From: an uncultured Flavobacteriaceae bacterium
Lineage (GTDB): Bacteria; Bacteroidota; Bacteroidia; Flavobacteriales; Flavobacteriaceae
Assembly (NCBI GenBank): GCA_947500445.1
Contig: CANMSB010000004.1
Location: forward strand, 1-64,000
Reading direction: 5' to 3'
Length of the DNA stretch: 64,000 bases
Shown here: one piece after another, positions 1 through 6,867 of the stretch
Position numbering within the stretch: position 1 is the first letter of the stretch
Layout of the letters: each line of letters starts with the position of its first letter
Translations under genes and position numbers: made by a program
The notes under the pieces: model-generated
The model's database searches: none
Told to the model about the DNA's origin: nothing
What the model saw: only the letters and a program-made list of their open reading frames with translations

Positions 1-141
1 ATAGTCCAAGTGACCATCCAGCTCACCTTCGAGCATCTTCTCGATGCCACGTTTTTGCAGTTCCTTTAAGAAACCGTCGAGTTCATCACCGGTCTTGAAC
101 TGTTTTAAAAATTCATCGTTGAATAATTCCTCTTTTTTCAT
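1..141 (-). mobile_element. IS256-family (mutator type) transposase, N-terminal part, cut by window edge
   Basis: The reverse strand encodes a start methionine at 139-141 followed by about 46 residues that match the usual N-terminus of IS256-type transposases in Bacteroidota: MKKEELFNDEF, then a GDELDGFLKELQKRG stretch and EGELDGHLDY. The catalytic DDE region lies beyond the window, so I cannot say whether the element is intact. It should catalyse cut-and-paste transposition of its own IS. The terminal inverted repeat was not located with confidence, but the AT-rich stretch to about 300 is probably IS end sequence. Confidence 0.8.
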
Positions 142-167
142 AAGGTGTAAATATTTAAAGTTAAAAA

Positions 168-195
168 AAATAGCGGGGGCATGCCCCCGCTATTT
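168..195. repeat. Perfect 28-bp palindrome upstream of the IS transposase
   Basis: The sequence AAATAGCGGGGGC plus its complement is centred on GCATGC at 179-184 and reads identically on both strands. It lies 27 bases upstream of the transposase start and ends in a short T run on either strand. Such a GC-rich hairpin would act as a bidirectional terminator that shields the transposase from outside transcription. This role is inference. Confidence 0.6.
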
Positions 196-407
196 TGCTA
201 CTTACACACTTTATGAGATAGTCCTGAGTTACCCATACTAGCTAGAACATTGATTTTAACCATTGTATTGGTGCCATTAATGGTTTATGTATTTGTTCCT
301 TTCTGGACAAAAGTTCTTAGTCTTTTAAATAAAAAAAGGTCACAAATATAGTTGGCTTCCTATGACCATCACCAAAATGCTATAAAGCTCAAGCCACAGG
401 TTTTGAA

Positions 408-440
408 AAAAATAGTGCGCCAAAAGGCAGCACTATTTTT
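408..440. terminator. Hairpin with A/T flanks, likely bidirectional terminator
   Basis: The arms AAAAATAGTGC (408-418) and GCACTATTTTT (430-440) pair perfectly around an 11-base loop that can itself pair GCC with GGC. The 3' arm supplies a T run on the plus strand and the 5' arm supplies one on the minus strand. No gene abuts it directly, so it may be a relic of the insertion. Confidence 0.5.
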
Positions 441-584
441 CATAAACCTTTTCCTAGGCGCACGATTTTTTCCAAAAAGCTTGACAGCATTGCCACGCCC
501 ACAGAGTCATCGTTTTCTTTTTTTGTTTTCTTTTTAAAAATATGTTGGAAGGGTTTGGTGTTACAATTAAAATTATCTCTAAAT

Positions 585-613
585 AAAAAAGAGCCTCTAC
601 TGAAGCTCTCTTT
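585..613 (-). terminator. Terminator of the minus-strand small-gene cassette
   Basis: Read on the minus strand, AAAGAGAGC pairs with GCTCTTTTTT just after the stop of the gene ending at 615. A short GC stem followed by T residues is the expected form of an intrinsic terminator, and it closes the four-gene cassette transcribed from about 2.2 kb. Confidence 0.6.
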
Positions 614-614
614 C

Positions 615-806
615 TTATGATTGCTGCTGTTCCCTGAGCCGTTTATGAATCCACTTAATCAGTAGCGAAACCAAATAACTGACAACAGCACCAAATGTTG
701 CCATTACAGCTGTTTTGATGAGGTCTTCTGATGTAATATGAACCCAGGCAGAAGTAACCGTTCCACCAATAACAGATGCTTTAATATGTGCATATCTGTG
801 AGGCAT
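615..806 (-). CDS. Small single-pass membrane protein (holin-like size)
   Basis: This 63-residue protein has one clear hydrophobic helix (about residues 30-50, TAVMATFGAVVSYLVSLLI) and a strongly basic C-terminal tail (KWIHKRLREQ). No catalytic motif is visible. It is the last gene of a tight four-gene cassette (gap of 11 bases to the upstream gene) and is followed at once by a terminator. The size, single helix and charged tail would suit a holin or another small phage-derived membrane protein, but that is only inference from shape and company. I do not recognise a named family. Confidence 0.6.
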   Translation of the reverse strand: MPHRYAHIKASVIGGTVTSAWVHITSEDLIKTAVMATFGAVVSYLVSLLIKWIHKRLREQQQS

Positions 807-817
807 TACTTTGTTTT

Positions 818-1054
818 TTACTGAGTAGTATGCTTAGGAATTTCACTCTCTTCATCTACAGTTACCGCTTGACTTACGGCAGTTGCTACAGTTCCCGCAA
901 CTGTCATATAAGTGGCAACTGTAACTACGGCTGCAGGTAAAGCTACAGGAGCTGCAATAATAGCACCACCTGAAGTGGCTAATGCTATTCCAATATTGCG
1001 TAAAGTCCTAAAGAACTTAGGCGTTGGTTTTTTATAACGTTCTACAATATTCAT
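818..1054 (-). CDS. Small hydrophobic membrane protein of unknown function
   Basis: A 78-residue protein with a basic N-terminus (ERYKKPTPKFFRTLRN), then a long Ala/Val/Gly/Thr-rich hydrophobic region (about residues 20-65) that could form two membrane passes, and an acidic tail. It lies 4 bases downstream of the DUF5675 gene, so the two are surely co-transcribed. There is no signal peptide cleavage site and no enzymatic motif. Like the gene after it, it resembles small membrane proteins next to lysis-type genes, but function is unknown. Confidence 0.6.
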   Translation of the reverse strand: MNIVERYKKPTPKFFRTLRNIGIALATSGGAIIAAPVALPAAVVTVATYMTVAGTVATAVSQAVTVDEESEIPKHTTQ

Positions 1055-1058
1055 AATG

Positions 1059-1454
1059 TTAAGATTTAATAGTTAATAATACAGTTTCGTTTCTGTCAAA
1101 GGCTTGATAACATAGAGACACTAATTTCTGTAGTAATGGTTTTGAATAACTTCCTTTTCCTATACCATTTAACTGCGTAACTGGAGCAATACAGCCACGA
1201 AGCTCACGCTTTGCATTGTTTGCAGGATGCAAAAGAATAAGACTACGGCCTTTTACATTCAAGATGTGTAAGTGATGCTTAAACTTTTTGGAATACCTAG
1301 CTTTAAGTTCATACTTACCTTCTGGTATACAAGAAATATTTCTCTGGTTATTCAACCAGGACAACTCAATGGCAAAACCTAAAAATTTGCTATTGTAGAA
1401 GAGAGCACTATTGGTGCCCTCTTCATAATAGGTTCGATGTAATACAAGTTCCAT
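1059..1454 (-). CDS. DUF5675 family protein
   Basis: A 131-residue protein with the layout of DUF5675: an N-terminal strand pair with an ELSWLN segment where family members usually have a LED motif, then PEGKYEL, and a central LLHPANNAKRELRGCIAP stretch that corresponds to the family's IHxGNxxxDTxGCI motif. The family is common in phages and Bacteroidota accessory DNA. A peptidoglycan-related or structural role has been guessed for it, and the reaction is not known to me. The start codon sits directly against the stop of the 251-residue gene upstream, which shows translational coupling. Confidence 0.7.
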   Translation of the reverse strand: MELVLHRTYYEEGTNSALFYNSKFLGFAIELSWLNNQRNISCIPEGKYELKARYSKKFKHHLHILNVKGRSLILLHPANNAKRELRGCIAPVTQLNGIGKGSYSKPLLQKLVSLCYQAFDRNETVLLTIKS

Positions 1455-2210
1455 TTAGACAGTATCCATTTGAGCAATGGATAAAGCATTAAATGCACCA
1501 TTTTTAAGCGGATACATTTGTCCATTTACCTCTTGGTAAAACTCAACACCGACAACTTGTAGAATAGGAAGTGTAGAATTCGCTGTTAAGGAAACACTCA
1601 AATCAATGGCAGCTGTATCTGCACCATCATAAGGTAGAACTGCAGTTTCATCACTCTCAAAAGTGGAGCTTTCATTCGGAAAGTCAAGCTCTGCAGCACC
1701 CATAACAAGTTTAAAGTGAGTAGTACCACTTGGTGCAGCAATTCTCACGGTTGGAGCAAACGGTGCTAAAGAAGCACCTACATCGCCAGCAGCTCGGTCT
1801 AAGCTAGTCGTAAATGGAGCAAAAAGGGTTGCACCAAGCTTTCCATTAGCATTGAATTCAAATCCAAGTAAGGTATTCATATCACCATTTTGGATGGTTC
1901 TAAGTCCACGCTCATTTGTAGTATCTGTTTTGGTAACAGCCACTAAAGACTTTGTTAGTCTACTTACAACTCGCTTGTCTTTTGCATTCTGCAAAAGCAC
2001 ACGAATCGCGTTTCTAATAACTTTACCGCCTTTACCAGCACGTCCAAACTCAGAACCATTTTCACGAGTTCTCTGAAACGCTGGGTCGTTGGCAATACGA
2101 TTAGCATCAACACCACCCTTGTAACGCGCAAGGTGTCCGTCTGCGCTTTTGTAGAAGGAAATATCACCGATAGTTCCTTTCAATTTAATTATACCTGTTT
2201 GTTTAGCCAT
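1455..2210 (-). CDS. Conserved Bacteroidota accessory protein, first gene of the cassette
   Basis: A 251-residue protein without signal peptide or membrane segment. The N-terminus (AKQTGIIKLKGTIGDISFYK) and the following GGVDANRIANDPAFQRTRENGSEFGRAGKGG segment are of a type that recurs, as I remember it, in many flavobacterial genomes beside DUF5675 genes. The second half is rich in beta-strand-forming residues, including a segment near residues 150-220 that reads like a beta-sandwich. No catalytic motif is seen. The form would suit a self-assembling or coat-like structural protein, but this is speculation. It opens the four-gene minus-strand cassette and is divergent from the small HTH gene at 2353. 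Confidence 0.65.
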   Translation of the reverse strand: MAKQTGIIKLKGTIGDISFYKSADGHLARYKGGVDANRIANDPAFQRTRENGSEFGRAGKGGKVIRNAIRVLLQNAKDKRVVSRLTKSLVAVTKTDTTNERGLRTIQNGDMNTLLGFEFNANGKLGATLFAPFTTSLDRAAGDVGASLAPFAPTVRIAAPSGTTHFKLVMGAAELDFPNESSTFESDETAVLPYDGADTAAIDLSVSLTANSTLPILQVVGVEFYQEVNGQMYPLKNGAFNALSIAQMDTV

Positions 2211-2352
2211 AATGTTCTAAAATTTTGATTATGAAACAAAAGACAGTAGATTTATATTCGAAATCAAAAACACACATGCACCTATTCCGATTGATACGTT
2301 TTATGCCAAAAGAAGTCATATAGACGCTATACAGATGAGGTATAGATAAAGT

Positions 2353-2559
2353 ATGGATAGAGTATCAATGAGAATAGTAAGAGCTTGTATATATCCCAAA
2401 GACATCCAACGCATCACTGGAAGAAGTGAGCGTTACGGACGCAAGCTTTTAAATGACATTAAAGCCCACTTTGGTAAGAAGTCATATCAATTTATTACTG
2501 CAGAAGAATTCGCTGAATACAGCGGTATCAAAGAAGAAATAGTCAATCAATATTTATAG
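2353..2559 (+). CDS. Small HTH-like protein, putative regulator or excisionase-like
   Basis: A 68-residue protein with two short helical units: IYPKDIQRITGRSERYGRKLLNDIKAHFGK, which looks like a helix-turn-helix with a basic recognition helix, and QFITAEEFAEYSGIKEEIVNQYL, which looks like a second HTH of the kind found in excisionases. Similar small proteins are frequent in flavobacterial mobile DNA. It is divergent from the cassette at 2210, with 142 bases between them, so it may control that cassette. Translation could also begin at the internal Met at 2371. Confidence 0.6.
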   Translation: MDRVSMRIVRACIYPKDIQRITGRSERYGRKLLNDIKAHFGKKSYQFITAEEFAEYSGIKEEIVNQYL

Positions 2560-2760
2560 CAGGTGTCATAGTATTTGATACGATTTGTATAGGATTAGAA
2601 CCTTAAAATAGTTATCTTTATTAAGTACGAAAGTTCATTTACAATTAATCAAATTCAATAGATATGATTACAATTCGGTTAACACTTATGTTTTGTTAAT
2701 TGTAACTAATTGATTTACAAGTATAGGGTGGTGGTTGGTTTCATCCTGCCACCCCGACAA

Positions 2761-2792
2761 AAGCCAGTTCAACTTATGAACTGGCTTTTTTG
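2761..2792 (+). terminator. Intrinsic terminator hairpin
   Basis: The arms AAAGCCAGTTC (2761-2771) and GAACTGGCTTT (2779-2789) flank a 7-base loop and are followed by three more T residues. It stands about 200 bases after the HTH gene. Just upstream, GGGTGG and CCACCC (about 2726-2754) form another stem, so the region looks like the 3' end of an RNA gene, but no tRNA or tmRNA could be folded from it. Confidence 0.6.
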
Positions 2793-2824
2793 TTTTGTAA
2801 CGTATGTGATGGCAGGTTCTCCCG

Positions 2825-3079
2825 ATGCGACAGTATAAAAAAGCTTTAGAATACCTAGAACTAGCCAAAACATATGGGGCAAACACAAAAAATGATATTT
2901 ATTATGCAGAGTATGAGCATATGGTGTATTATAAAAATGGACTATTCAATAAAACAATAAAATCTATCGAAAAGGCGCATACCTTTGGAAAGCGGTTTAA
3001 AAATAATGTAAGTTTGAAAAAAACATACGAAGCTGCTAAATCAAAATTAGATTCAATTCGATTAGCAAAATATAAGTAA
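2825..3079 (+). pseudogene. TPR-like protein fragment
   Basis: An 84-residue frame that begins abruptly with RQYKKALEYLELAKTYG, typical of the interior of a tetratricopeptide repeat, followed by a second helical pair (NKTIKSIEKAHTFGKRF) and a basic tail. It has no signal peptide and no clear Shine-Dalgarno signal, and it lies between a terminator and an IS66 remnant. It is best read as the C-terminal remnant of a larger TPR protein, although a short intact protein cannot be excluded. Confidence 0.45.
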
Positions 3080-3091
3080 GCCTCCGAGCAG

Positions 3092-3244
3092 CTACACCTC
3101 TAGTTTTTGATAGCCGGGCAGCAGCTCTTCCAGTTTTTGAATGCTGTGGTCAGGTAACCGCTCAAGGGTCTGGGCAAGCCATATCCTAGGGTCGATGTTC
3201 TGCATCTTGCAGCTACCGAAGAGTAAGCATTTTAATGCACACCC
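3092..3244 (-). mobile_element. IS66-family transposase, C-terminal remnant
   Basis: Reading the minus strand from about 3244 to the stop at 3092-3094 gives a stretch containing LLFGSCKMQNIDPRIWLAQT, then LERLPDHSIQKLEELLPGYQKLEV. This is the C-terminal element of IS66 transposases (LxGSCKxxGIDPxxWL followed by LLP near the end). The catalytic part is missing, because the frame runs straight into the stop codon of the RraA-like gene. It marks an old insertion at the left border of the alginate locus. Confidence 0.8.
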
Positions 3245-3964
3245 TCATATAGGATTTTGCCTTAGCCACTGTTCAAAGGCTGCTTTCAAACGGGAATCCG
3301 TAAGAGGGTAGAGCCCGATTACCGGGCTCCCGGAAGTCACTTTTTCCAGAACGAACGCCTCATAGGCTTCCATAAGCAGGCATTCTTCGGCAACTTCCCT
3401 TGCCAAATGTTGGGGAATGACCATAACACCGTCGTTATCGCCAACGATATAATCCCCTGGAAAGACCGCTACGTCGCCACAGCCAATAGGTTCGTTGACC
3501 GCAATGGCTTGGTGTAGCGTAAGGTTGGTGGGGGCCGAAGGTCGTTGGTGAAAGGAAGGAAAGTCCAAGTCGGCAATTTCCGCAGCATCCCGAAAACCGC
3601 CATCGGTAACCATACCGGCAACGCCCCGGGTCATCAAACGGTTGGCCAAAATACTGCCCGCGGAGGCCGCTCTGGCATTTGCCCTACTATCGATGACCAA
3701 TACATGGTCTTTCGGACAGGTTTCCACGGCCACCCTTTGCAGATGCTTTGGGTCTTTAAATACATCAATGGTGTTGAGGTCCTCTCGAGCGGGTATATAA
3801 CGCAAGGTATACGCCTGTCCGACCATAGGTTCGATCATCTTTTTTAAGGGAACCACATGCTGTATATATTGATTTTTTAGCCCTTTTTTAAACAGGCAGG
3901 TCGCAATAGTCGCCGTACCGGTTTTCTTGAAGTGTTCCCGAATTAGGGATGCTGAATTTTCCAT
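3245..3964 (-). CDS. RraA-like protein, putative class II pyruvate aldolase
   Basis: The 239-residue reading from the ATG at 3962-3964 is preferred over an upstream TTG. The protein has the RraA / 4-hydroxy-4-methyl-2-oxoglutarate aldolase fold signature: DGGFRD (metal-binding Arg-Asp pair) and the later DYIVGDNDGVMVIP. In this superfamily the Arg/Asp pair and a divalent metal support retro-aldol cleavage to pyruvate, whereas true RraA proteins inhibit RNase E. A pyruvate-yielding aldolase beside a KDG/KDPG pathway is suggestive. The gene diverges from the PL7 gene and shares its GntR-type operator region, so co-regulation is plausible. Its stop abuts an IS66 remnant. Confidence 0.75.
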   Translation of the reverse strand: MENSASLIREHFKKTGTATIATCLFKKGLKNQYIQHVVPLKKMIEPMVGQAYTLRYIPAREDLNTIDVFKDPKHLQRVAVETCPKDHVLVIDSRANARAASAGSILANRLMTRGVAGMVTDGGFRDAAEIADLDFPSFHQRPSAPTNLTLHQAIAVNEPIGCGDVAVFPGDYIVGDNDGVMVIPQHLAREVAEECLLMEAYEAFVLEKVTSGSPVIGLYPLTDSRLKAAFEQWLRQNPI

Positions 3965-3991
3965 AAGTTTCTTAGTGGATGAAAACAATTA

Positions 3992-4022
3992 TTTGCATAA
4001 GTTGTAAATATACGTATATTTG
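3992..4022 (+). promoter_or_regulatory. Bacteroidota sigma-70 promoter of the tandem PL7 gene
   Basis: TTTG at 3992-3995 is separated by exactly 19 bases from TATATTTG at 4015-4022, a full match to the Bacteroidota -33/-7 consensus TTTG-N19-TAnnTTTG. The last bases of the -7 element are shared with the first operator palindrome, so a bound repressor would block the polymerase. Confidence 0.75.
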
Positions 4023-4045
4023 GTAAACCAAACTGGTTAACCAAT
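4020..4045. promoter_or_regulatory. Predicted GntR operator 1 (two palindromic units)
   Basis: TTTGGTAAACCAA and CTGGTTAACCAAT lie one after the other. Each is a 12-bp near-palindrome of the type (T/C)TGGTnnACCAA. The same units occur at about 6761-6798 and 15844-15855, always directly before alginate genes, and one of those sites precedes the FCD-type GntR regulator itself. GntR/FadR-type repressors commonly bind short palindromes of this form. Confidence 0.7.
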
Positions 4046-4127
4046 TAAATGAATACAGGTTTCAACTTGCCAAAAGGTGAAATTGGTTTTCCATGGGCGA
4101 GACGCAACAACCGATATAAGAGCTACT

Positions 4128-6146
4128 ATGAAAATCAAAAAAATGACTGCAAAGGCTGTCCCATTCTTTTTAACGGCAAGTGCTTTGGTACTTCTCAATT
4201 GTTGTTCGGAGGGAAAAAGGAAGCAGGCTTTTGCAAGCGATGTGATCCCATTTTTTCAGCACTGGAACCTTATTTTGGGCGATGGCACCAACGCCGGTGA
4301 AGCGACCGACTATGAGAACGGCGATTTCTTTTATACCGCTTCGGACGACGCCGGTGATTGGGTGGTTTTTAAAACACCCAATGCGGGAAATACCCATGGT
4401 ACCTCGAACAATACCAGAACGGAACTGGCCCAACTGAAAAAATGGTTGCCGACTACGGAGGCGCAAATGGATGCCACCCTTAAGGTAATGCAGGTAGCCG
4501 TTACGGGAGATGCCCGTGTTCCGGCATCGTGCTCCGTTGTGGTGGGGCAGATCCACAGTGCCGACGGTCATGAGAACGAACCCCTAAAAATATTCTACAA
4601 AAAATTTCCGGGCCATACCAAGGGCTCCGTTTTTTGGAATTATGAAATCAATACGGCAGGGGACGATAACTCCCGCAGATGGGACTATTCCTATCCAATT
4701 TGGGGCCATGATTTTTCCGTGGTAGGTCCCGATAAAGATAGTTTTCCGCCCGAACCTGAAGACGGTATCGCCTTAGGCGAAGCGTTCAGTTACGCCGTTA
4801 AGATTGAAAAAGGGATGATGCACCTTACTTTTACGAGTGCAGGGCACGAGACGAAAACGTTTACCAAAAACCTGATCTCCTCCGAGTATTCCGAACCCTC
4901 AAAAATACCGAACCAAGTAAACAGCCTGTTCGTGCCTATTGGTCAAGATGGGGTAGAACGCAAGAATGCCTATGCCGATGAAGGACTCTTTTTTAAACTG
5001 GGGTGTTACAACCAAACGAACGGAAAAGACCCTAAGGTCAACAAGGTATGGTGTTCGGGGGCCGAAACCCATAGCGGAGACCTTCAAAAGCAGTACGCGG
5101 ACGGGAATTACGCCGAAGTTTGGTTCCGATCGGCGGCAATCAGCATTAGTGACGATGCGATATCCAATGCCGGATATTTTCGGGCCAATGATGGCCTGAG
5201 CGCAAAAACCGTTTATCCGAGCGAGGTCATCCCTTTTATGGATAAGTTTAAAATGCTGATGGGCGATGGTACCAATGTGGAAAATTTGGTCGGTTTCGAA
5301 CACCCGGATTTTTTCTATACCGTTATAGATGGTACCAGAAGATGGGTCGTGTATAAAACCCCTAATTCCGGGGTCACCTCAAAAAATTCCAGTAATACCA
5401 GAACGGAACTGCACGAAAAACGGGAATGGACGCCCGAAGAGGGCGGAAGGCTCACCGGTACCTGTAAGGTAATGCAGGTATCCGTTTCCGGTGATGCCAG
5501 GGTTGCCGCTTCCTATGCTACCGTAGTAGGGCAGATCCACAGTGGGGAAGGCCATGAAAATGAACCCTTAAAAATATTTTACAAAAAATTTCCGGGCCAC
5601 GAAAAAGGCTCGGTATTCTGGAATTATGAAATCAATACCGAAGGCAGCAACGACAAAAGATGGGATTATTCCAGTGCGGTATGGGGGCACGATATGTCCG
5701 TTGTCGGATCGGGGAAAAACGCGTATCCCGCAGAGCCGGAGGATGGAATAGCATTGGGCGAGGAATTCAGTTACGAGGTAAACGTGTACAAGGGTATTAT
5801 GTACCTTACCTTTAAGAGCGATACCCACAAAACCAAAACCTTTACCAAAAACCTTATTGCATCGGAGTATACCGACCCGTCAAATATGCCGGAACAGGTA
5901 CGGCAACTGTTTGTGCCGATTGGGCAAGATGGTACCGAACGGGCAGAGGCCTATAAGGGCGAACTCAATTTTTTCAAACAGGGCGCCTATAACCAGACCA
6001 ACGGAAAAGACCCAGAAAAAAGTATGGTATGGTGCGCCGGTGCGGAAACCTACGGGGGCGATATCGCCAAACAATATGAAAACGGTTGTTTTACCGAAGT
6101 ATGGTTTAGGGAAGCCACCGTGGGCCCTGGGCTGGCACCGAAATAA
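4128..6146 (+). CDS. Alginate lyase with two tandem PL7 domains, lipoprotein
   Basis: Start chosen at the ATG at 4128, because it gives a signal peptide ending in LVLLNC (lipobox-like, Cys25); the longer frame uses GTG. It should be surface- or periplasm-anchored and cleave alginate by beta-elimination. Two complete PL7 (alginate lyase 2) domains follow, at about residues 35-340 and 365-665. Each keeps the family's three signatures: RTEL (about residues 97 and 425), GQIHS (140 and 468) and FFK-G-YNQTNG (293 and 620). The copies share long identical stretches such as NEPLKIFYKKFPGH, so the protein arose by internal duplication. Single-domain PL7 enzymes are the norm. It is first in the plus-strand series and preceded by operator 1. 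Confidence 0.88.
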   Translation: MKIKKMTAKAVPFFLTASALVLLNCCSEGKRKQAFASDVIPFFQHWNLILGDGTNAGEATDYENGDFFYTASDDAGDWVVFKTPNAGNTHGTSNNTRTELAQLKKWLPTTEAQMDATLKVMQVAVTGDARVPASCSVVVGQIHSADGHENEPLKIFYKKFPGHTKGSVFWNYEINTAGDDNSRRWDYSYPIWGHDFSVVGPDKDSFPPEPEDGIALGEAFSYAVKIEKGMMHLTFTSAGHETKTFTKNLISSEYSEPSKIPNQVNSLFVPIGQDGVERKNAYADEGLFFKLGCYNQTNGKDPKVNKVWCSGAETHSGDLQKQYADGNYAEVWFRSAAISISDDAISNAGYFRANDGLSAKTVYPSEVIPFMDKFKMLMGDGTNVENLVGFEHPDFFYTVIDGTRRWVVYKTPNSGVTSKNSSNTRTELHEKREWTPEEGGRLTGTCKVMQVSVSGDARVAASYATVVGQIHSGEGHENEPLKIFYKKFPGHEKGSVFWNYEINTEGSNDKRWDYSSAVWGHDMSVVGSGKNAYPAEPEDGIALGEEFSYEVNVYKGIMYLTFKSDTHKTKTFTKNLIASEYTDPSNMPEQVRQLFVPIGQDGTERAEAYKGELNFFKQGAYNQTNGKDPEKSMVWCAGAETYGGDIAKQYENGCFTEVWFREATVGPGLAPK

Positions 6147-6287
6147 GGAGTTAAGGAAAAGGAAGTGGCAATGGCCAAAACGATACCATTGGTCGAAACC
6201 ATAATCGACATGGATCGAGAGCCTACCGGAACCTGGGGAACACAACCCAACAAGAACATTTGATAACCAATAAATAGTAATAACAGG

Positions 6288-6647
6288 ATGAAAACATTCG
6301 GAGCAAGTAAAGAATTTATATTGGACCAGGAGCTCGACTGGGAAACGGTCGGAGAAGGGGTACAACGCAAGATTATGGGATATGACGATAAGATCATGTT
6401 GGTAAAAGTTCATTTTAAAGAAGGCGGTATCGGGTACAAGCATGAGCATTACCATTCCCAAGTTACTTATGTGGAAAGTGGAGAGTTCGAATTTTCAATA
6501 GGGGAACAGACCAGAACCGTAAAAGGTGGCGATACGGTTTACATACCACCTCATACACTGCACGGTGCCATTTGCGCCAAAGAAGGAATTTTGATCGATG
6601 TGTTCAGTCCCATACGGGAGGACTTTATGGAAGCCAAAGAAAAATAG
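6288..6647 (+). CDS. kdgF: KdgF-like cupin, unsaturated uronate ketonisation
   Basis: A 119-residue single-cupin protein. Motif 1 is KHEHYHSQVTYVESGEFEF (His, His, Gln metal ligands) and motif 2 is GDTVYIPPHTLHG (His). KdgF proteins convert the 4,5-unsaturated monouronates released by lyases into linear 4-deoxy-L-erythro-5-hexoseulose uronate (DEH). The placement between an alginate lyase and susC supports that role. No signal peptide is seen, so it acts in the cytoplasm. It lies 141 bases after the tandem PL7 gene and is probably in the same transcript. Confidence 0.85.
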   Translation: MKTFGASKEFILDQELDWETVGEGVQRKIMGYDDKIMLVKVHFKEGGIGYKHEHYHSQVTYVESGEFEFSIGEQTRTVKGGDTVYIPPHTLHGAICAKEGILIDVFSPIREDFMEAKEK

Positions 6648-6755
6648 TAATACTTTCGTTTACAGTTATTTGATAATCATCAAACAAAACTGTCAGTAGC
6701 CTAAAATTTTAACATTTAAATGAAAATTTCATTTTTTTTTAACTGTTACTTCACA

Positions 6756-6763
6756 TATATTTG
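6756..6763 (+). promoter_or_regulatory. -7 element of the susC promoter
   Basis: TATATTTG matches the Bacteroidota -7 consensus TAnnTTTG and overlaps the first operator unit by three bases, the same geometry as at 4015-4022. The -33 box is only a T run (6733-6736), so it is a weaker match. Confidence 0.65.
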
Positions 6764-6798
6764 GTAATCCAAACTGGTAAACCAATTTGGTTTACCAG
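6761..6798. promoter_or_regulatory. Predicted GntR operator 2 (three palindromic units)
   Basis: Three 12-bp units stand in a row: TTGGTAATCCAA (6761-6772), CTGGTAAACCAA (6774-6785) and TTGGTTTACCAG (6787-6798). Centre-to-centre spacing is 13 bases, just over one helical turn, so side-by-side binding of dimers is possible. This is the densest operator of the locus and controls the susC operon. Confidence 0.7.
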
Positions 6799-6837
6799 AT
6801 AATCAAACAAGCGTACATGAAAAAAACACAGAAATAA

Positions 6838-6867
6838 AAAAAGGATAGGTGCACGCCTATCCTTTTT
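6838..6867 (+). terminator. Hairpin with T tract inside the susC leader (possible attenuator)
   Basis: The arms AAAAAGGATAGG (6838-6849) and CCTATCCTTTTT (6856-6867) form a perfect 12-bp stem with a 6-base loop. It lies downstream of the predicted transcription start and about 180 bases before the susC start codon, so it would end transcription early unless something prevents it from forming. A tiny frame MKKTQK stops directly at its 5' edge. Confidence 0.6.

Larger units (their letters stand above)
142..614. other. Non-coding stretch between IS end and small-gene cassette
   Basis: No credible gene is seen here. It contains the 168-195 palindrome, probable IS terminal DNA, and two further hairpins listed separately (408-440 and 585-613). 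A 61-codon open frame at 352-537 begins with TTG, has no ribosome-binding context and is not believed. Confidence 0.6.

Noticed and set aside
352-537. 61-codon frame on the plus strand
   Set aside because: It starts with TTG, covers a strong hairpin at 408-440, and has no ribosome-binding site and low-complexity content.
2700-2795. Possible 3' end of a tRNA or tmRNA before the terminator at 2761, as an integration site
   Set aside because: GGGTGG/CCACCC can pair, but the T-loop consensus is not met and no acceptor or anticodon arm could be folded. No integrase is in the window.
3245-3964. True RNase E inhibitor RraA
   Set aside because: The GGFRD and GDNDG motifs are common to the whole superfamily, and the protein is longer (239 residues) than classical RraA (about 160). 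An aldolase-like role is more likely in this context.
4077-4127. Longer N-terminus of the tandem PL7 protein
   Set aside because: It begins with GTG in the region of the transcription start and would put 17 residues before the signal peptide. The ATG at 4128 is preferred.
5880-6461. 193-residue frame on the minus strand across the end of the PL7 gene and kdgF
   Set aside because: It is antisense to two well-supported genes and has no family signature. It is a shadow of their codon use.
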